Shown: positions 11,636 to 22,377 of the stretch, in pieces
Numbering within the stretch: the stretch's first letter is position 1
Layout: each line of letters starts with the position of its first letter
Origin: Paramacrobiotus metropolitanus
Lineage: Eukaryota; Tardigrada; Eutardigrada; Parachela; Macrobiotidae
Reading direction: 5' to 3'
DNA: 64,000 bases
Assembly (NCBI RefSeq): GCF_019649055.1
Contig: NW_026570313.1
Span: 496,001-560,000, forward strand
The notes under the pieces: generated by a model
The model's input: only the letters and a program-made list of their open reading frames with translations
Database searches by the model: none
What the model was told of the DNA's origin: nothing
Translations under genes and position numbers: made by a program

Positions 11636-11991
11636 TTAGCTGATTTCTTAAACTGTGATGTTTCCGCGCTTTGTGAAATAAGAACACCACCTGTCGTAAG
11701 GTCGCATAGAAACGCCTGCCGATTGCGAAGATCAAACGCGCGCCACCATGATCTTAGGCCGATATGGCTACCACTGGCACTGGGCCATCGACAGAACATA
11801 CAAATTGTATCGAAACATTAATTTTATCGAACGATTCTGTAGAGAGAGGCTGCTTATGTGACTGTGTTACACAGATGTAATCATACAAATTGCATTAACG
11901 CTACACAATAGCAAACAAGTAGAATGCAATGGGGGGTAGGTTTTGTTGCATAACCATACTGGCATCCACAGATGCCGGGTGTACAGCACAT

Positions 11992-12034
11992 CATGGTCAA
12001 TACAAACACACAAACAGGCCAAAGGTCATCCTCC
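11992..12034. repeat. Direct repeat, left copy, bounding the DIRS-like remnant
   Basis: 43 bp (starts CATGGTCAATACAAACACAC) that recurs unchanged at 13379-13421. It may be part of the split direct repeats of a DIRS/Ngaro element, or a footprint of the internal deletion. Confidence 0.7.
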
Positions 12035-13378
12035 AAACCCCCAAAACGCTAGCTATGCTTTGCCGATCCTACAGCTGATTGCATGGCTTCGCAAAATCCT
12101 CGGCGTAGGTCCTCGGTGCGAGATATGTATTCCTGGAAGCAATCGCTCAGCCAGTTGCCTTGCGCTTTAATGAAGTCTTCGCCCAGTCCAGATGCGGAAG
12201 CAAACGTTGTTCCTCCCCGTCGTAACGAATGCGTCGACCAGCTAAGTGGATTATAGCCGTTGTGCTCCATAATTGTCGTTAACGATTGGTTAAAGACTGC
12301 AGCTGTAAGCGGCTTTATGGTGTTGGCAATTCGGTAGCAAAATAGCGGGTCCGAAGGTGATGGTTTGCTTTTATACATCATGGGTGAGATTGCTTGAACA
12401 GGGCAGAAAATTGTCCCTTGAAATTTTGATTGTCGCAGCTTGAAAGCGGTTAGTTTTTAGCACTCATACTGAGAGGATAGCATGATTGTTTAGCAGAGAC
12501 AAGTCTTTTACTTGTAAACTCTTCTTTCTGTTGTTAGCGGCAGGGAACATATTTGCACTACGCAGTAAGGCAAAGAATCACGTGAGACAAGCAGCCCAAA
12601 AGGTCTTGCGGATGCGTTTGTTTATAAGTAGCAGGGAGCGGTGTATAATAGCTAAAATATCGAGTGTGATCGCTTTTCGTTTGTTCGGACGCTCGAGGCG
12701 AGATCGCTGAACACCCGCTAGCGCCTGCTTAATGACGAAGTGGTTTAGATTTGGAGCATCGACGTTATGATAATTGTGTAAGGCGGTAATATAGCGACAT
12801 AGTTTAAAATTGTTGTATTTTCTAGCCGGCGAGCTAAATAGGCAATGAACAAAGCGACTGTTGTCTCGGAAGCGGGAACAGCTTGCAATCTGTAGCGAGA
12901 ACAGAAGCTACGGTACTGTTTCCACTGGTTCATTCGGGTTCGCAGGGATGAACTTGAGTACGAGTTTACGTAAGCTGGTTGAGCTCGGTGATCAATTTTC
13001 CTGTATTGAAAATTAGCATTACGCATATGATTTTCGAAATCTTCGATAGCCGTAACGCCGGCAACCGGGTAGAGCACGTCATATGAATGTGCCGGGCAGT
13101 AGGCCCGGTTAGCTAGCAAAAGCTCGCCGTAGGACGGCTCAGTCATTATGCGGCTGAGTGCATCGGCAGTTATATTATCTACGCCAGGATAATGTCGAGC
13201 AGAACAGCGGAAGTTATACTTTAGCGACGCGTAAAAAATTAATTTTAGCCATTTTAGCGCTGTTGCACTTTTTGTGGTCCCTCTGTTTATAAAGGAAACA
13301 GTGGCTGTGTTATCGGAAAGAACTATTATGTGTTTCTCAATGAACAACGGCGCCCATGTTAATATGGCAATGCAAGCA

Positions 13379-13421
13379 CATGGTCAATACAAACACACAA
13401 ACAGGCCAAAGGTCATCCTCC
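13379..13421. repeat. Direct repeat, right copy, bounding the DIRS-like remnant
   Basis: Same 43 bp as 11992-12034, lying just upstream (on the minus strand) of the surviving RNase H coding segment. Confidence 0.7.
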
Positions 13422-13800
13422 TCGGAGAAAACAACAACAAAAAACAAAGTCAATCTAGAACATGGCGGTGTGGTGGGTGGGAAGAAAAACCGCAACAGTA
13501 AGAAACTTCTGATGACCACTGGCTGCGTGCGCATCGTTTATATATGCGTCGTCGATAACGGGTGCACTGCAGCCAGTGGTCAGCCGTACACTGCGAGTGG
13601 CCAGCTCCGCGCTTTGCAATAAACAGATTCCAATGCTTGGAATCTTCTACGTAGAAGCAATAGTAAGTACATTGTGATGGCTTTTGGCTCAGTGCTCACT
13701 TATCACATTCTGTCCTCGTGTTGTTCCATTATGCTTGACATCCGGCATCCGTGTTCACTGCGCTTTGCGGAGGCCAGTAGTTTGGCCTAGCTATACCGGG
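13422..13800. other. Gene-free stretch, possible old LTR/UTR
   Basis: It contains AATAAA at about 13619 after a GC-rich segment with repeated CAGTGG/CAGCC words. This could be the polyadenylation end of an old retroelement. No gene is supported. Confidence 0.25.
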
Positions 13801-16800
13801 TAGAGCTGGGCGCAGGACAGGGATCCTGTCCTGAACCTGCAGGATCCTGTCCCTGCAGGACAGGTTCAGGGCAAAACGCTAGCCTGAAATTTTGTTCAGG
13901 GTCAGGTTCAGGGCAGAGGAATGCCCTGAAAGTTCAGGATCAGGAGGTTATGTAATCCCGCAGGAAATTTGGAAGTTAATTAAAATTAAATGCGAAAGCA
14001 TTAAAAATTAAAATTCACGGGTTACTGGCGCACTTGTAGTCTATGTACAACTTCTTCCGCACGTGGAGAGCAGCTACCTCATCTGCCACCGGAAACAGAC
14101 AAAGTTACTTGCACTGTGCCCGCAAGATATAACTGCGGGGCAGATTGCCCAAAAAACAATTAAAAGCACTGATGATGACATAGGCTGACGTATTTGACGT
14201 ATTAGTTCGCTACGCTACTATTGCGCCTGTGATTTTTGAACGCTTATTTTATTTAATAGTCTCTGGTAATCGAAAACCAAATATTTGATTTGAATTTGTT
14301 CAAACAAAGTTATCGTTTGTGGTAAAGCTGAATCGACAATATGAGTGGTCACTGTTTGGACGCTATCTTGATCGAGTCCGATCCAGAAACGGCTGATGAT
14401 GCTGATGTGGGGCCTTTACGGGGTAAAGTTTCGAAAGGAAGCGCTGATGGATCTTCGAAGCGACTCCGTACATTACCTTCACAATACGATGCATACAAGT
14501 ACGTTTTTCTTGGTATTTCTGTTTCTGATATCATTGAATTATTTATTAACAAGATGTGTTGACGCGTTTGCTAACGATTTGCAGAAATTTACGGCCAGAA
14601 ATAATTCGTTCTGACTTGCGAAGCGGACTGTTGAGCAAATTTAAACCCGATGTCGCAAAAGCAGGGTTCTGGAAAACCATCTCGAGAATCAGAGACGTGG
14701 AGAAGAAAGCTGATTTGCCTTTTGTAGTATGCGATATTTGCGAGAACATTTGGAAATATCATAGTAATTCCGGAACCAAGGCCCTGAATAGCCATGCGGA
14801 AAGTTGTGTTACAAAATCGTCAGCTCCGGTTTTGCTGCAGCCTAAAATCACAGATAAACTGGTGGCGACGAGCGTTCCTCCGCATCTGAAAGATACTGTC
14901 ACAGGCGCTGTGGCACGCTATTGTGCCCGAGAGTCGAAGCCTTTTAATATTGCCGAATCGGATGGATTTTTGGAAATGATGGACGTCATTCTTACCAGTT
15001 TGCGAAAAGACAAAAGCGTCTATAATGTACGTGAATTATTTCCTGTTCATAAGACTGTCAGCACCCGGATCGGCAACGAAGCCAAGGCACTCCGAATGGA
15101 ACTGGCTAAAGAGATTGTACCCCCAATTAAACAGTACGGAGGGAGCGTCTCTACAGATTACTGGACAGAGGACTACACCAAGACGGCTTATCTAGGTACT
15201 ATAATCGATACCACCTAACAAATTTGCTACGTAGTGGCCGCTTAGATATGTACTATGCAGTATGTAGTATGTACTTTCAGTAAAACGTTTTTTTGTACCA
15301 TTATTACTCTTAAATATAGACGCATACGCAACAACACTGCCGTAAAATATCTTCAAATTGCAGTAATAATAATTTTGCTGTTATAATTAGCTGCATTACA
15401 TTAGTACTCGTACTTTATGCTATAATGTTTCACAGGAGCAACGTTTATGTATGTCGATGACGATTGGATTTTACGAGAGAAACTGCTGTTCTGCAGCGAA
15501 TTTGACTGCATGATTTCGAAGTCCGGAGTCAATACACGAAAGTTTATTTTCGATCGGTTAGCAAAATACGGATTGGTGGAAGGAGATTTTATCGGAACAA
15601 GATTTATCACCGATGAAGGATCCAACATGAAAAAGGCGTTCAGCTTGCCCGATGTTGTCAAGATTGTACGGCTTAACTGCAGTGGACATCTTCTTAACAC
15701 CGTTCTTGAGAATACGTTTAACCAAAAGAAGAAATCTGAATTCAAAATGCCAGATAACGCTGCTCCGTGCTGGGATTTAATCAAGAAATGTAAAGCCTTA
15801 GTAGCGCACTGCAAAAAGACTTACATATCCCGTTCCCTGCCGAAGACGTTGAAGCAAGAAGTAGAAACAAGGTATGTGCTAGTGTAAAATGCTATGTCAA
15901 TGGTTTCCCTATGGAAAAATTGTTATATCTCGTTTGCAATAATTTTAAAAAAATTAAATTTGGTAAATTTAGTTGAATATAGTTGCCAGTACTGGTTAGG
16001 TTTGAGTATTACGTATATTCAGTAAATCAGTTGTGCCTGTTTTGCATGTAGATGGCACACCAAGTACGACATGTTACGGTCCGTTATTGAATCTTATTCC
16101 GAGTTAGAAGGAATCTTACGAGAGGGATGAGCTTGAATTCCTTCCTGGTCCCAAAGACGAGCTGGAAGTCCTGGCCGACCTGTTGTATCCCTTTAAATCG
16201 GCGACAGAGCTGCTCAGTTATTCCGATCGGCCGACCTTGTAGTTAGTTGCGCCAACGTTTTCGAAGATTGTGCAAGGCTTAAAAATCCCGGACGCGTCTG
16301 AATACCCCGAAATGCAACACCTAAAAGCCCACTGTCTCCGTGTTGCAGAGGAAAAGTTAAAGCTGGACATACTGCATAAAGTTGCAACTTTCTTTAATCC
16401 CCGTATGAAGCATCTGGCCATGTTCACCAATGTTGAGAAAAAAGAAATCGAAGATTTCGTCCGTCGAAACTTGCCGAAAAATTCTGCTTCTACCGCGTTA
16501 CCTGTGCCGGCACCGTCAACTTCAAAAGCTGCGTCGCTGTGGGATTTTAGTGAATTTGAGCTGCAATCTTCTGTGGGAATCAGCTGTGATGAAGTGCAGA
16601 GATACAAAGATTCTACTGTAACGGAAGATGTGAAGCAAGATACACTGTTGAAATGGTGGCAAAAACACGCGGCCGATTATCCGGCGCTGTCCCAGTGTGC
16701 CAGATCAGTGTTGGGTGTACCTGCTACGAGTACTCCTGCGGAACGGCTGTTCAGTCAAAGCGGATATGTGGTCAATAGTACTAGAACAAGTCTTAAGCCA

Positions 16801-17082
16801 GATAAGCTGGATGATTGTCTATTTGTGAAGTGGTATTGGAGAGATAACTTGAGAAAATAAAGTATTTTTAGAATTTACTGCATAGAGCTAACATCCCGTA
16901 AAATGTCAGCAAGACTGAAAATTATTCAGGTTTTCAGGACAGGGCCGGGGTGGAGCCGCTCAGGTTCAGGACAGGGTCAGGATGCGTTTTGCGGCGCGTG
17001 TCAGGGACAGGACAGGTTCAGGGAGAGACAAAACGAAAAAGTACAGGTTCAGGGCAGCTTAGCCGTCCTGTGCCCAGCCCTA
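13801..17082 (+). mobile_element. hAT-family DNA transposon with decayed transposase
   Basis: The ends are inverted and match the hAT terminal pattern: TAGAGCTGGGCGCAGGAC at 13801, and the reverse complement of the right end reads TAGGGCTGGGCACAGGAC. Both subterminal regions (13815-13950 and 16925-17060) are crowded with CAGGTTCAGG/GGACAGG words in both orientations, as expected of transposase binding sites. The transposase gene lies between them. I could not find a clean 8-bp target duplication. Confidence 0.75.
14341..16860 (+). pseudogene. hAT transposase (BED-finger type), spliced and broken
   Basis: Exons: 14341-14498, 14585-15195, 15436-15871 and 16052-16860, with phases that agree. 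Exon 2 carries the BED-finger region (GFWKTISR, FVVCDICENIW, NSGTKALNSHAESC) and STDYWTEDYT, which holds the first acidic residue of the RNase H-like core. Exon 3 has FITDEGSNMKKAF (second acidic residue) and LNCSGHLLNTV. Exon 4 ends with the hAT dimerisation region (YPALSQCARSVLGVPATST, ERLFSQSG, DDCLFVKWYW). There is a one-base frameshift at about 16124-16128 and a TAG at 16240. The element can no longer make a full transposase. Confidence 0.8.
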
Positions 17083-17228
17083 CCTGAGTATACCCTGACT
17101 CTTTCTAAAAAAATATTTTGCTGTTGTGTTAATCTTCTCTAATTTTATCAGTTGGACATAGTGTATATAGTAAACGAGGGAAAGCAAATAAGACTCGATT
17201 ACAACAATTTCTTCCTACTAACACAAGA

Positions 17229-20200
17229 ATGGACCATACGCCATCGTACTTTTTCCGCGTCCCAAAACGGAGTCCTCGCGAAATCAACTACGGGAACACG
17301 GTGCTGGTTGAACGTGACAATGGCGAGCGGTGGCTGGGATACGTGCAGGACATCGATGACGACCGCATGTTCATTGATTTCGACTGCAGCGCGGTTGCCG
17401 CTGACTGGATCCACTCCCGACACGTGCGGGCGCAGCGCTTTCTCAACGATGACCCCGAGCTTTGGCGCTTGATAGACCCGCAAATGGCCGACACCAACAG
17501 CTGCGCCGTGCAGGTGGCGCTGCGAAACATCCCGAACGGTCCATACATTTTCCGCCCGGCGCAGCTGCTGACCCGGACGCCGGAGGTGGGCGAATTCTAC
17601 GTCAGACTGAACCAAGCGACCACCACCCAGTATGCGGTGGTGCACTTGTGGCAGATTGCCGCCAACATGAAGCTGCCAATCGATGAGCCGCCGCTGCTTA
17701 ACCAGACCCGCGGTTTCATCTACCGTAAATTCACAGTCCCCTTCCAGAATGCCCATATGATTAGGATGCTGGATAAGAAGACCATTCGCAGATGTGTATA
17801 CGAGGCCGGATTGGACATGCCACAGTTTGATGGTGGGCGGTCGTGCAGTCCCTTTGTCTCTGACCGCTACTTCGTCAAGATTAGTGGAGATGCTCTCCAT
17901 TTTGTTTGCGCCCAGCTCTTTTCCCGGTCTCACCACGTTTGTGCGGAATGGAATGAAGAGAATCTCATAAGAGCGTGTACGAGCCACTATCCCAATCCGG
18001 CGCTGCTCCACGTGGAAATGAACATCCCCCAGCAGCAATTAATAATCAGTTATGTTTATCATTTATAGAGCGTATGTACTATATTGTAAGGGGAGTACGC
18101 CTAACGGCGGCGGTCTGACCAGAGCGTGAAAAGCCTAAATAAGCCTGAAATCTGAGCATTATTCCAAAAAATGTTGCCAACGCAGGGAATCGAACCCCCG
18201 TCCACCAGGCTGGCGGTATAATGCTCAAGATTTTATACGCCTAAACGCTGAATGAAACGCTCCTCACAACATACTAATTTTCTGTACATACTGTGCAACA
18301 GTTCATGATCATACTCACTTCTCAGTGATACGGTGGGGTCACTGGGAATCTTCGTTAAGTTCAAGGTGAAGGCTCCGCATACCACCTTTGGCTCCTAGTA
18401 CCACCTTTGGCTCCTAATACCGCCTTTTGCACACCACTTTTGACTCCGTGTACCAACATTTAATATTAATAAGGATATCTGGTAAAACCGAATGGTTTGC
18501 TTGTGTACAGGCGCGTCTAAATTAAATCTTCATATACAATACATACAATGGAAGACAAAATTCACTTAACTCCGGACCGTCAGCCGCTGTCGGCTTACAG
18601 CGCATACGAGAATGAGCGCCGCATATCCGTCGCGATAGCCGCTCACTGAGCAGAAGCGCGGCAGCCGTGTTCTCTCTGTTCTCTGTCTAAAACTAAAGAC
18701 ACAAAACCGGTTCCGAGGTTAAGTAAATTCTGTCTTCCATTGTATCTGTATATGCTGCAATCGGGGGCTATACAATTAAATCCTGATCTTTTCAAAATAT
18801 TCCACTAGCCATTTTCGGATACCTTGTTCGGTGTACGATGTTCGTACGCTTCCTTACAAACAGTACGAATACGCATTTCCGGTGTGCGTTCGTATTGTTT
18901 TTCCATAGCGTCGGTTGCGATACTGATGAATGCCTTCAAGTTGCCATCTTTTTCCATTCGGTACACGGAAAGATTTGATCTCGTTTCTTGATGTTAAAAA
19001 TTCACTTCTGCTAAAAATTTAAATTAAATAGTGGCATGCGGAGTCAAAATTGGTGTACAACAGGTGGTGTTAGGAGCCAAAGGTAGTATGCAAGGTGGTA
19101 CTAGGAGTCAACGGTGGTATAAAGGGGGTATGCGCTGAGTCTAGTATGCAGAGCCGTCACCTAAATTCAAACATTTTAAAGCAAAGCAGTGAAACGAGTT
19201 GGAATAGCTGGTTCCTGAATTTTTCCGAAATAGATATTTAGCAATGCAAGAGTGGCTGTAGTTAGGAGAACGATGCTAAATACAGTGTATTTATTCAGCT
19301 TACTTATTTATCCAGGTATGCATAATGACATACACTATGCAGACAAGTATCGCGGAAAGAAACTTCGCGTCAATTTAAAACACTGATTTATATATTAATA
19401 CAGTGTGGCGTAGTATAGCAACCATGTTGCTAGCGTATGGTCATCAGTGTGAGACCATCAGTGTGTGTTGGGTCGAGCTGCAGTAAACTACTAAGTCGTG
19501 ACAGTGGCGTGAAGGTACGACTAGTGTGATACTCCGCGAGCAGAAATGCCCAGTACGGGTAATGTGACTGCTTCTAATATGACGGCTCCCGCAGCGCCCC
19601 GTGAGGAGAATGGTGGATCTGGCCTTCTGCGGTTCGAACCTGCGGTCATGACGTGGAGGTCATGGCAGTTTCGATACCGCAACTATATCAAGTTGAGGAA
19701 GGTTACGGACACAGATGAACAGAAGGCCATCCTGCTGGACGCCTTGGGCGTGGACGCGATGGAAATGCTGCACTCCATGTGCCTGCCGCGTGACCCGGAC
19801 GATTACACCAATGCTCAGATTGTGGATAAACTCGAGCAGGCATACGTCCGGAAGACCAACGCGACTGTAGAGTGGGCAATGTATTTCCAGCTGCGTCAAG
19901 AGGCCGGGGAAACGTTGTTGGAGTTTTCCAACAAGCTGCGGAGGAAAGCAATTACCTGCAACTTCCCCGGAGACGTGTTGTAAAAGAACATGTCGTCGAC
20001 GTTCCTGAACGGTGTGGCCAGCGATGCCACGCGTCAGCACCTCATGACCAAAGATTTCACGACGCTCGAAAAGGCCCTGGAGATGGCGCAGCAATACGAG
20101 CCGGCCAAGACCACCAAGCGTGGCCAAGCGTCCACGGAAGTGGCTGACGTAGCCATCGTGCGCAGTAATACAGAAGGGCGTGGCCAAGGTCACCGTCAAG

Positions 20201-22377
20201 GTCAACTAGGCCGAGCTGGGGGAAGAAGCGACGGCACAGGCGGAAGCTGCATGAGAGGCGGTGGGCGAGATGAAGGGAGCAGCCCAGCCGACCGCGGTGG
20301 CGATACCGCCGGCACCAGTCGACTGCCCGGAGGAGGTGCAGGATGTTACTCCTGTGGCGACCTGGACCACAGAATGGCGGACTGCTGGGCAAAGGACGTC
20401 CGTTGTGGCAACTGTGGCAAACGAGGCCACATTGCCAGGATGTGCCGCTCGGAGCCTAAAGAGCGGGAACAGCACCAAGGTGGGAGGCGAACAATGCTCA
20501 TTGAGGATGAATTTGATGTCATGGGCATCAACATCGCCCCGGAGAGCACAGACGACTCGCTGGACTCAGTATGGTGCGTGTTAGATACATTAAGCAGGCA
20601 GCTGAATGAACTAGCGGAACGGTGCCGTGCGCTGGAGCGGGACGGCAGAAATTCCGCGAACGAAGGTTCCCAGATGGATCAGGCAGAAGTGTTGTTTATG
20701 AGTGAAACAACCGCCTACGGGCGTATGGCGGACGGAACCGAAGAACGGAGAAATAGCGGTACGGCGTACGGAGACGGAATCAGCTGTACTCGTAGTGCAC
20801 GACCAAGTCAAAGCCAGTGCGAGGCGACAGTTGCTGTTGCGGACGCCGAGGCCGAACCGGTCATCAGTGTGAGACCATCAGTGTGTGTTGGGTCGAGCTG
20901 CAGTAAACTACTAAGTCGTGACATACAGAAACAGGCCCGGCAAAAAATTAGTGGGCGAAGTATTCCCGAACAGTAATATTGTGCTCTGGATTGCAGGCAG
21001 TGCAGTTACTGGAGCGGATGACGGATGGATTGGCGACATGGTGCATCCGGTTATGGCCGACATTCTTTTCAGTCCGGATCTGCACACTCAGGCTCAAGCA
21101 AAAAAGTAACCGCTCACGATTACGGCTCTCAGTGCTTATATACAGTAGTTCATTTTACAGGTCGGTCTTCTCGTGGTCAGTTAGCAAGAAATATAAAGTT
21201 TTGGCACTTACCGAAAATCTTAGCGTATCGCAACTGCGAGCAAATTCAGGCAGATGCCGGAACAATCAGTAGACCTTTTACAGCATGGGCTTTCCACATT
21301 TTTTTTTAAATCGAAGAACTTATTTATCTTTTCAACCGTTTATTTCACCAATCAATAAAATTTACAGTATAAGCGCTATCGAAGATATGCCCAGAACTGC
21401 TTGCGGACATGCATTTACGAACTGACCAACATCATGAATTGCAGGGTATGCACATTGTGGCATCAGCTTCTGTCCGACAATCGTGCCTTTCGGCACGTCA
21501 CCTTCGATAGCTCCATGTTGATGGTTAGCGAATATTACCCGTCTTTCTACGACGACGTCTACCGCTTTACCTGGGGCCTGAATGGGGCCATAACCGGCCA
21601 CACGGAAAGTCTGACTGTGCTGGATAAGCATACCCCGTACTGCAGTAATCTGACCTCGCTGACCACGGTATTGGTGGCGCTTTTTACTGTCAGGAACATT
21701 CGCCTGCGCTATTTCCTCATTCGCAATGGCTGCACACGCTACGGTGTTACGGACGCGCATCCGCATGACGTCGACGCTGTGGCCAGCGATGAATGGTACT
21801 GCTACCATTTAGCCACGCTTACGGCCATTTGTCATCGGCTGGCGGTGCGCAATTACTTTGTGGAGGATATGGCCAGCGACTGGGATATATTGGCGCTATT
21901 TCCTTTTAGCGACGACTTTCCTAGGGAGGAAGCCGGTTTGACCAAGTCCAATTTGCGTCACGTTCACCGTGCGATCCCCATTACGATCCGCTATGCGATG
22001 CTGCATTCCGCTGACGGTTATGCCGGAACTCTCCGACAGTTTCTGCTGGCGGCTGAGATGAATTGTCCTCCGCTGGAATCGACGGTCTACGATCGGGTCC
22101 GCTCCGTTCACCGCCGGTGGCTGGACAAGCTGCAATATCCCCATCAGTGGCATCCCATTCGACGCTTCCTTCAGATGTAGGTTGCCGGTGGCGAAGGATG
22201 CCTTAGCGCAGGCTGTATTGCACTTTGACGTTTTGATGATTTTTCAGGTATTGCGGGTTCCGTCCAGATGGCAGCGCATACGATTGGACGGGTGTTGACC
22301 TTCAACTGCTGGATGTGTCCAGCCTAACTAAACTTTCTGTGGCAGCAATTGACGCAAATTTTGACGCTACGCTATAA
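17229..22377 (+). CDS. Copy D of Tudor-like/F-box-like family, apparently intact
   Basis: Exons: 17229-18048, 20997-21105, 21445-22176 and 22248-22377, about 596 residues. The ATG at 17229 gives MDHTPSYFF. Residues about 15-60 form a Tudor/SH3-like segment (NYGNTVLVERDNGERW, GYVQDIDDDRMFIDFDC). Later come VQVALRNIPNGPYIFRPAQL, VVHLWQIAANM and FIYRKFTVPF. The F-box-like motif joins exon 2 (DGWIGDMVHPVMADIL, DLHTQAQAK) to exon 3 (VCTLWHQLL, RHVTFDSSM). The C-terminal half has leucine-rich stretches, YDRVRSVHRRW, and finally YCGFRPDG with LLDVSSLTKL. Phases are 1, 2, 2, as in the other copies. The first donor (GTTATG) is weak and is chosen by phase. Intron 1 is 2.9 kb because two mobile elements sit in it. 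The function is unknown; SCF substrate adaptor is an inference. Confidence 0.7.
18175..18260 (-). repeat. B-box-bearing tRNA-like fragment
   Basis: The minus strand reads GGGGGTTCGATTCCCTGCG followed by TTGGC, a good tRNA T-arm and 3' acceptor half. The 5' half does not fold or pair, so this is a tRNA- or SINE-derived fragment and not a gene. Confidence 0.3.
18365..19161. mobile_element. MITE with 9-bp target duplication in intron 1 of copy D
   Basis: 797 bp. The left end starts GGTGAAGGCTCCGCATAC and the right end, reverse-complemented, starts GGTGACGGCTCTGCATAC. Both arms contain CACCTTTGGCTCCTA-type words arranged inversely over about 100 bp. The flanks 18356-18364 (TAAGTTCAA) and 19162-19170 (TAAATTCAA) form a 9-bp target duplication with one mismatch, again pointing to a Mutator-like mechanism. 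A second, inner inverted pair lies at 18544-18571 and 18717-18744. Confidence 0.65.
18544..18744. repeat. Inner inverted repeat within the MITE
   Basis: 28-base arms (18544-18571, starts TACAATGGAAGACA; 18717-18744, its reverse complement with two or three changes) enclose about 145 bp. It is either a nested foldback element or a secondary structure of the MITE. Confidence 0.5.
19404..19503 (+). repeat. 5' LTR (100 bp)
   Basis: Begins TGTGGCGTAG and ends AAGTCGTGACA, preceded by the target duplication TACAG. Positions 19439-19503 recur as the truncated 3' LTR. Confidence 0.75.
19546..20858 (+). pseudogene. Retrotransposon gag with two zinc knuckles, one nonsense codon
   Basis: The ATG at 19546 opens a gag-like frame with WRSWQFRYRNYIKLR, TDEQKAILLDALG and GETLLEFSNKLRRKA, then FLNGVASDATRQHL, as in Ty3/Gypsy-type capsid regions. 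Two CCHC zinc knuckles follow near 20341-20450 (CYSCGDLDHRMADC and CGNCGKRGHIARMC). An in-frame TAA at 19981-19983 splits the otherwise single frame. The frame then runs directly into LTR sequence at 20859, so protease, reverse transcriptase and integrase are missing. Confidence 0.75.
20859..20923 (+). repeat. 3' LTR, truncated
   Basis: 65 bp identical to the end of the 5' LTR (19439-19503), followed at once by the target duplication TACAG. Confidence 0.75.

Larger units (their letters stand above)
11992..13421 (-). mobile_element. DIRS-like (tyrosine-recombinase) retroelement remnant
   Basis: Reading the minus strand from about 13370 down, an RNase H segment comes first (HIIVLSDNTATVSFINRG, then HYPGVDNITADALSR). 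It is followed by a core-binding region (QWKQYRSFCSRY, FIAYLARR) and a tyrosine-recombinase catalytic domain. That domain shows FALLRSANMF, then HSLRRGGTTFA (the H-x-x-R box) and the nucleophile region QEYIS near 12110. RNase H joined to a tyrosine recombinase is diagnostic of DIRS/Ngaro-type elements. There is a frameshift near 12800 and an in-frame stop near 12455, and gag and most of the reverse transcriptase are missing. A 43-bp direct repeat bounds the remnant at 11992-12034 and 13379-13421. Confidence 0.75.
19404..20923 (+). mobile_element. LTR retrotransposon derivative, gag only, pol deleted
   Basis: A 100-bp 5' LTR (19404-19503, TGTGGCG...GTGACA) is followed by a gag reading frame. 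The last 65 bp of the LTR recur at 20859-20923, directly fused to the gag frame. The 5-bp target duplication TACAG lies at 19399-19403 and 20924-20928. The intact target duplication shows that the truncation is internal: pol and the first 35 bp of the 3' LTR are gone. It sits in intron 1 of copy D in the same orientation as the gene. Confidence 0.8.

Noticed and set aside
11166-11735. 189-codon minus-strand ORF
   Set aside because: It is the shadow of the plus-strand LINE fragment, whose conserved words read in the opposite direction.
13801-17082. 8-bp target duplication for the hAT element
   Set aside because: The sequences next to the two ends (ATACCGGG and CCTGAGTA) do not match; the TATAC words nearby are inverted, not direct.
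19546-20976. Gag frame as a domesticated host gene
   Set aside because: Target duplication, LTRs and an in-frame stop show a plain degenerate retroelement; the last part of the frame is LTR and intron sequence.
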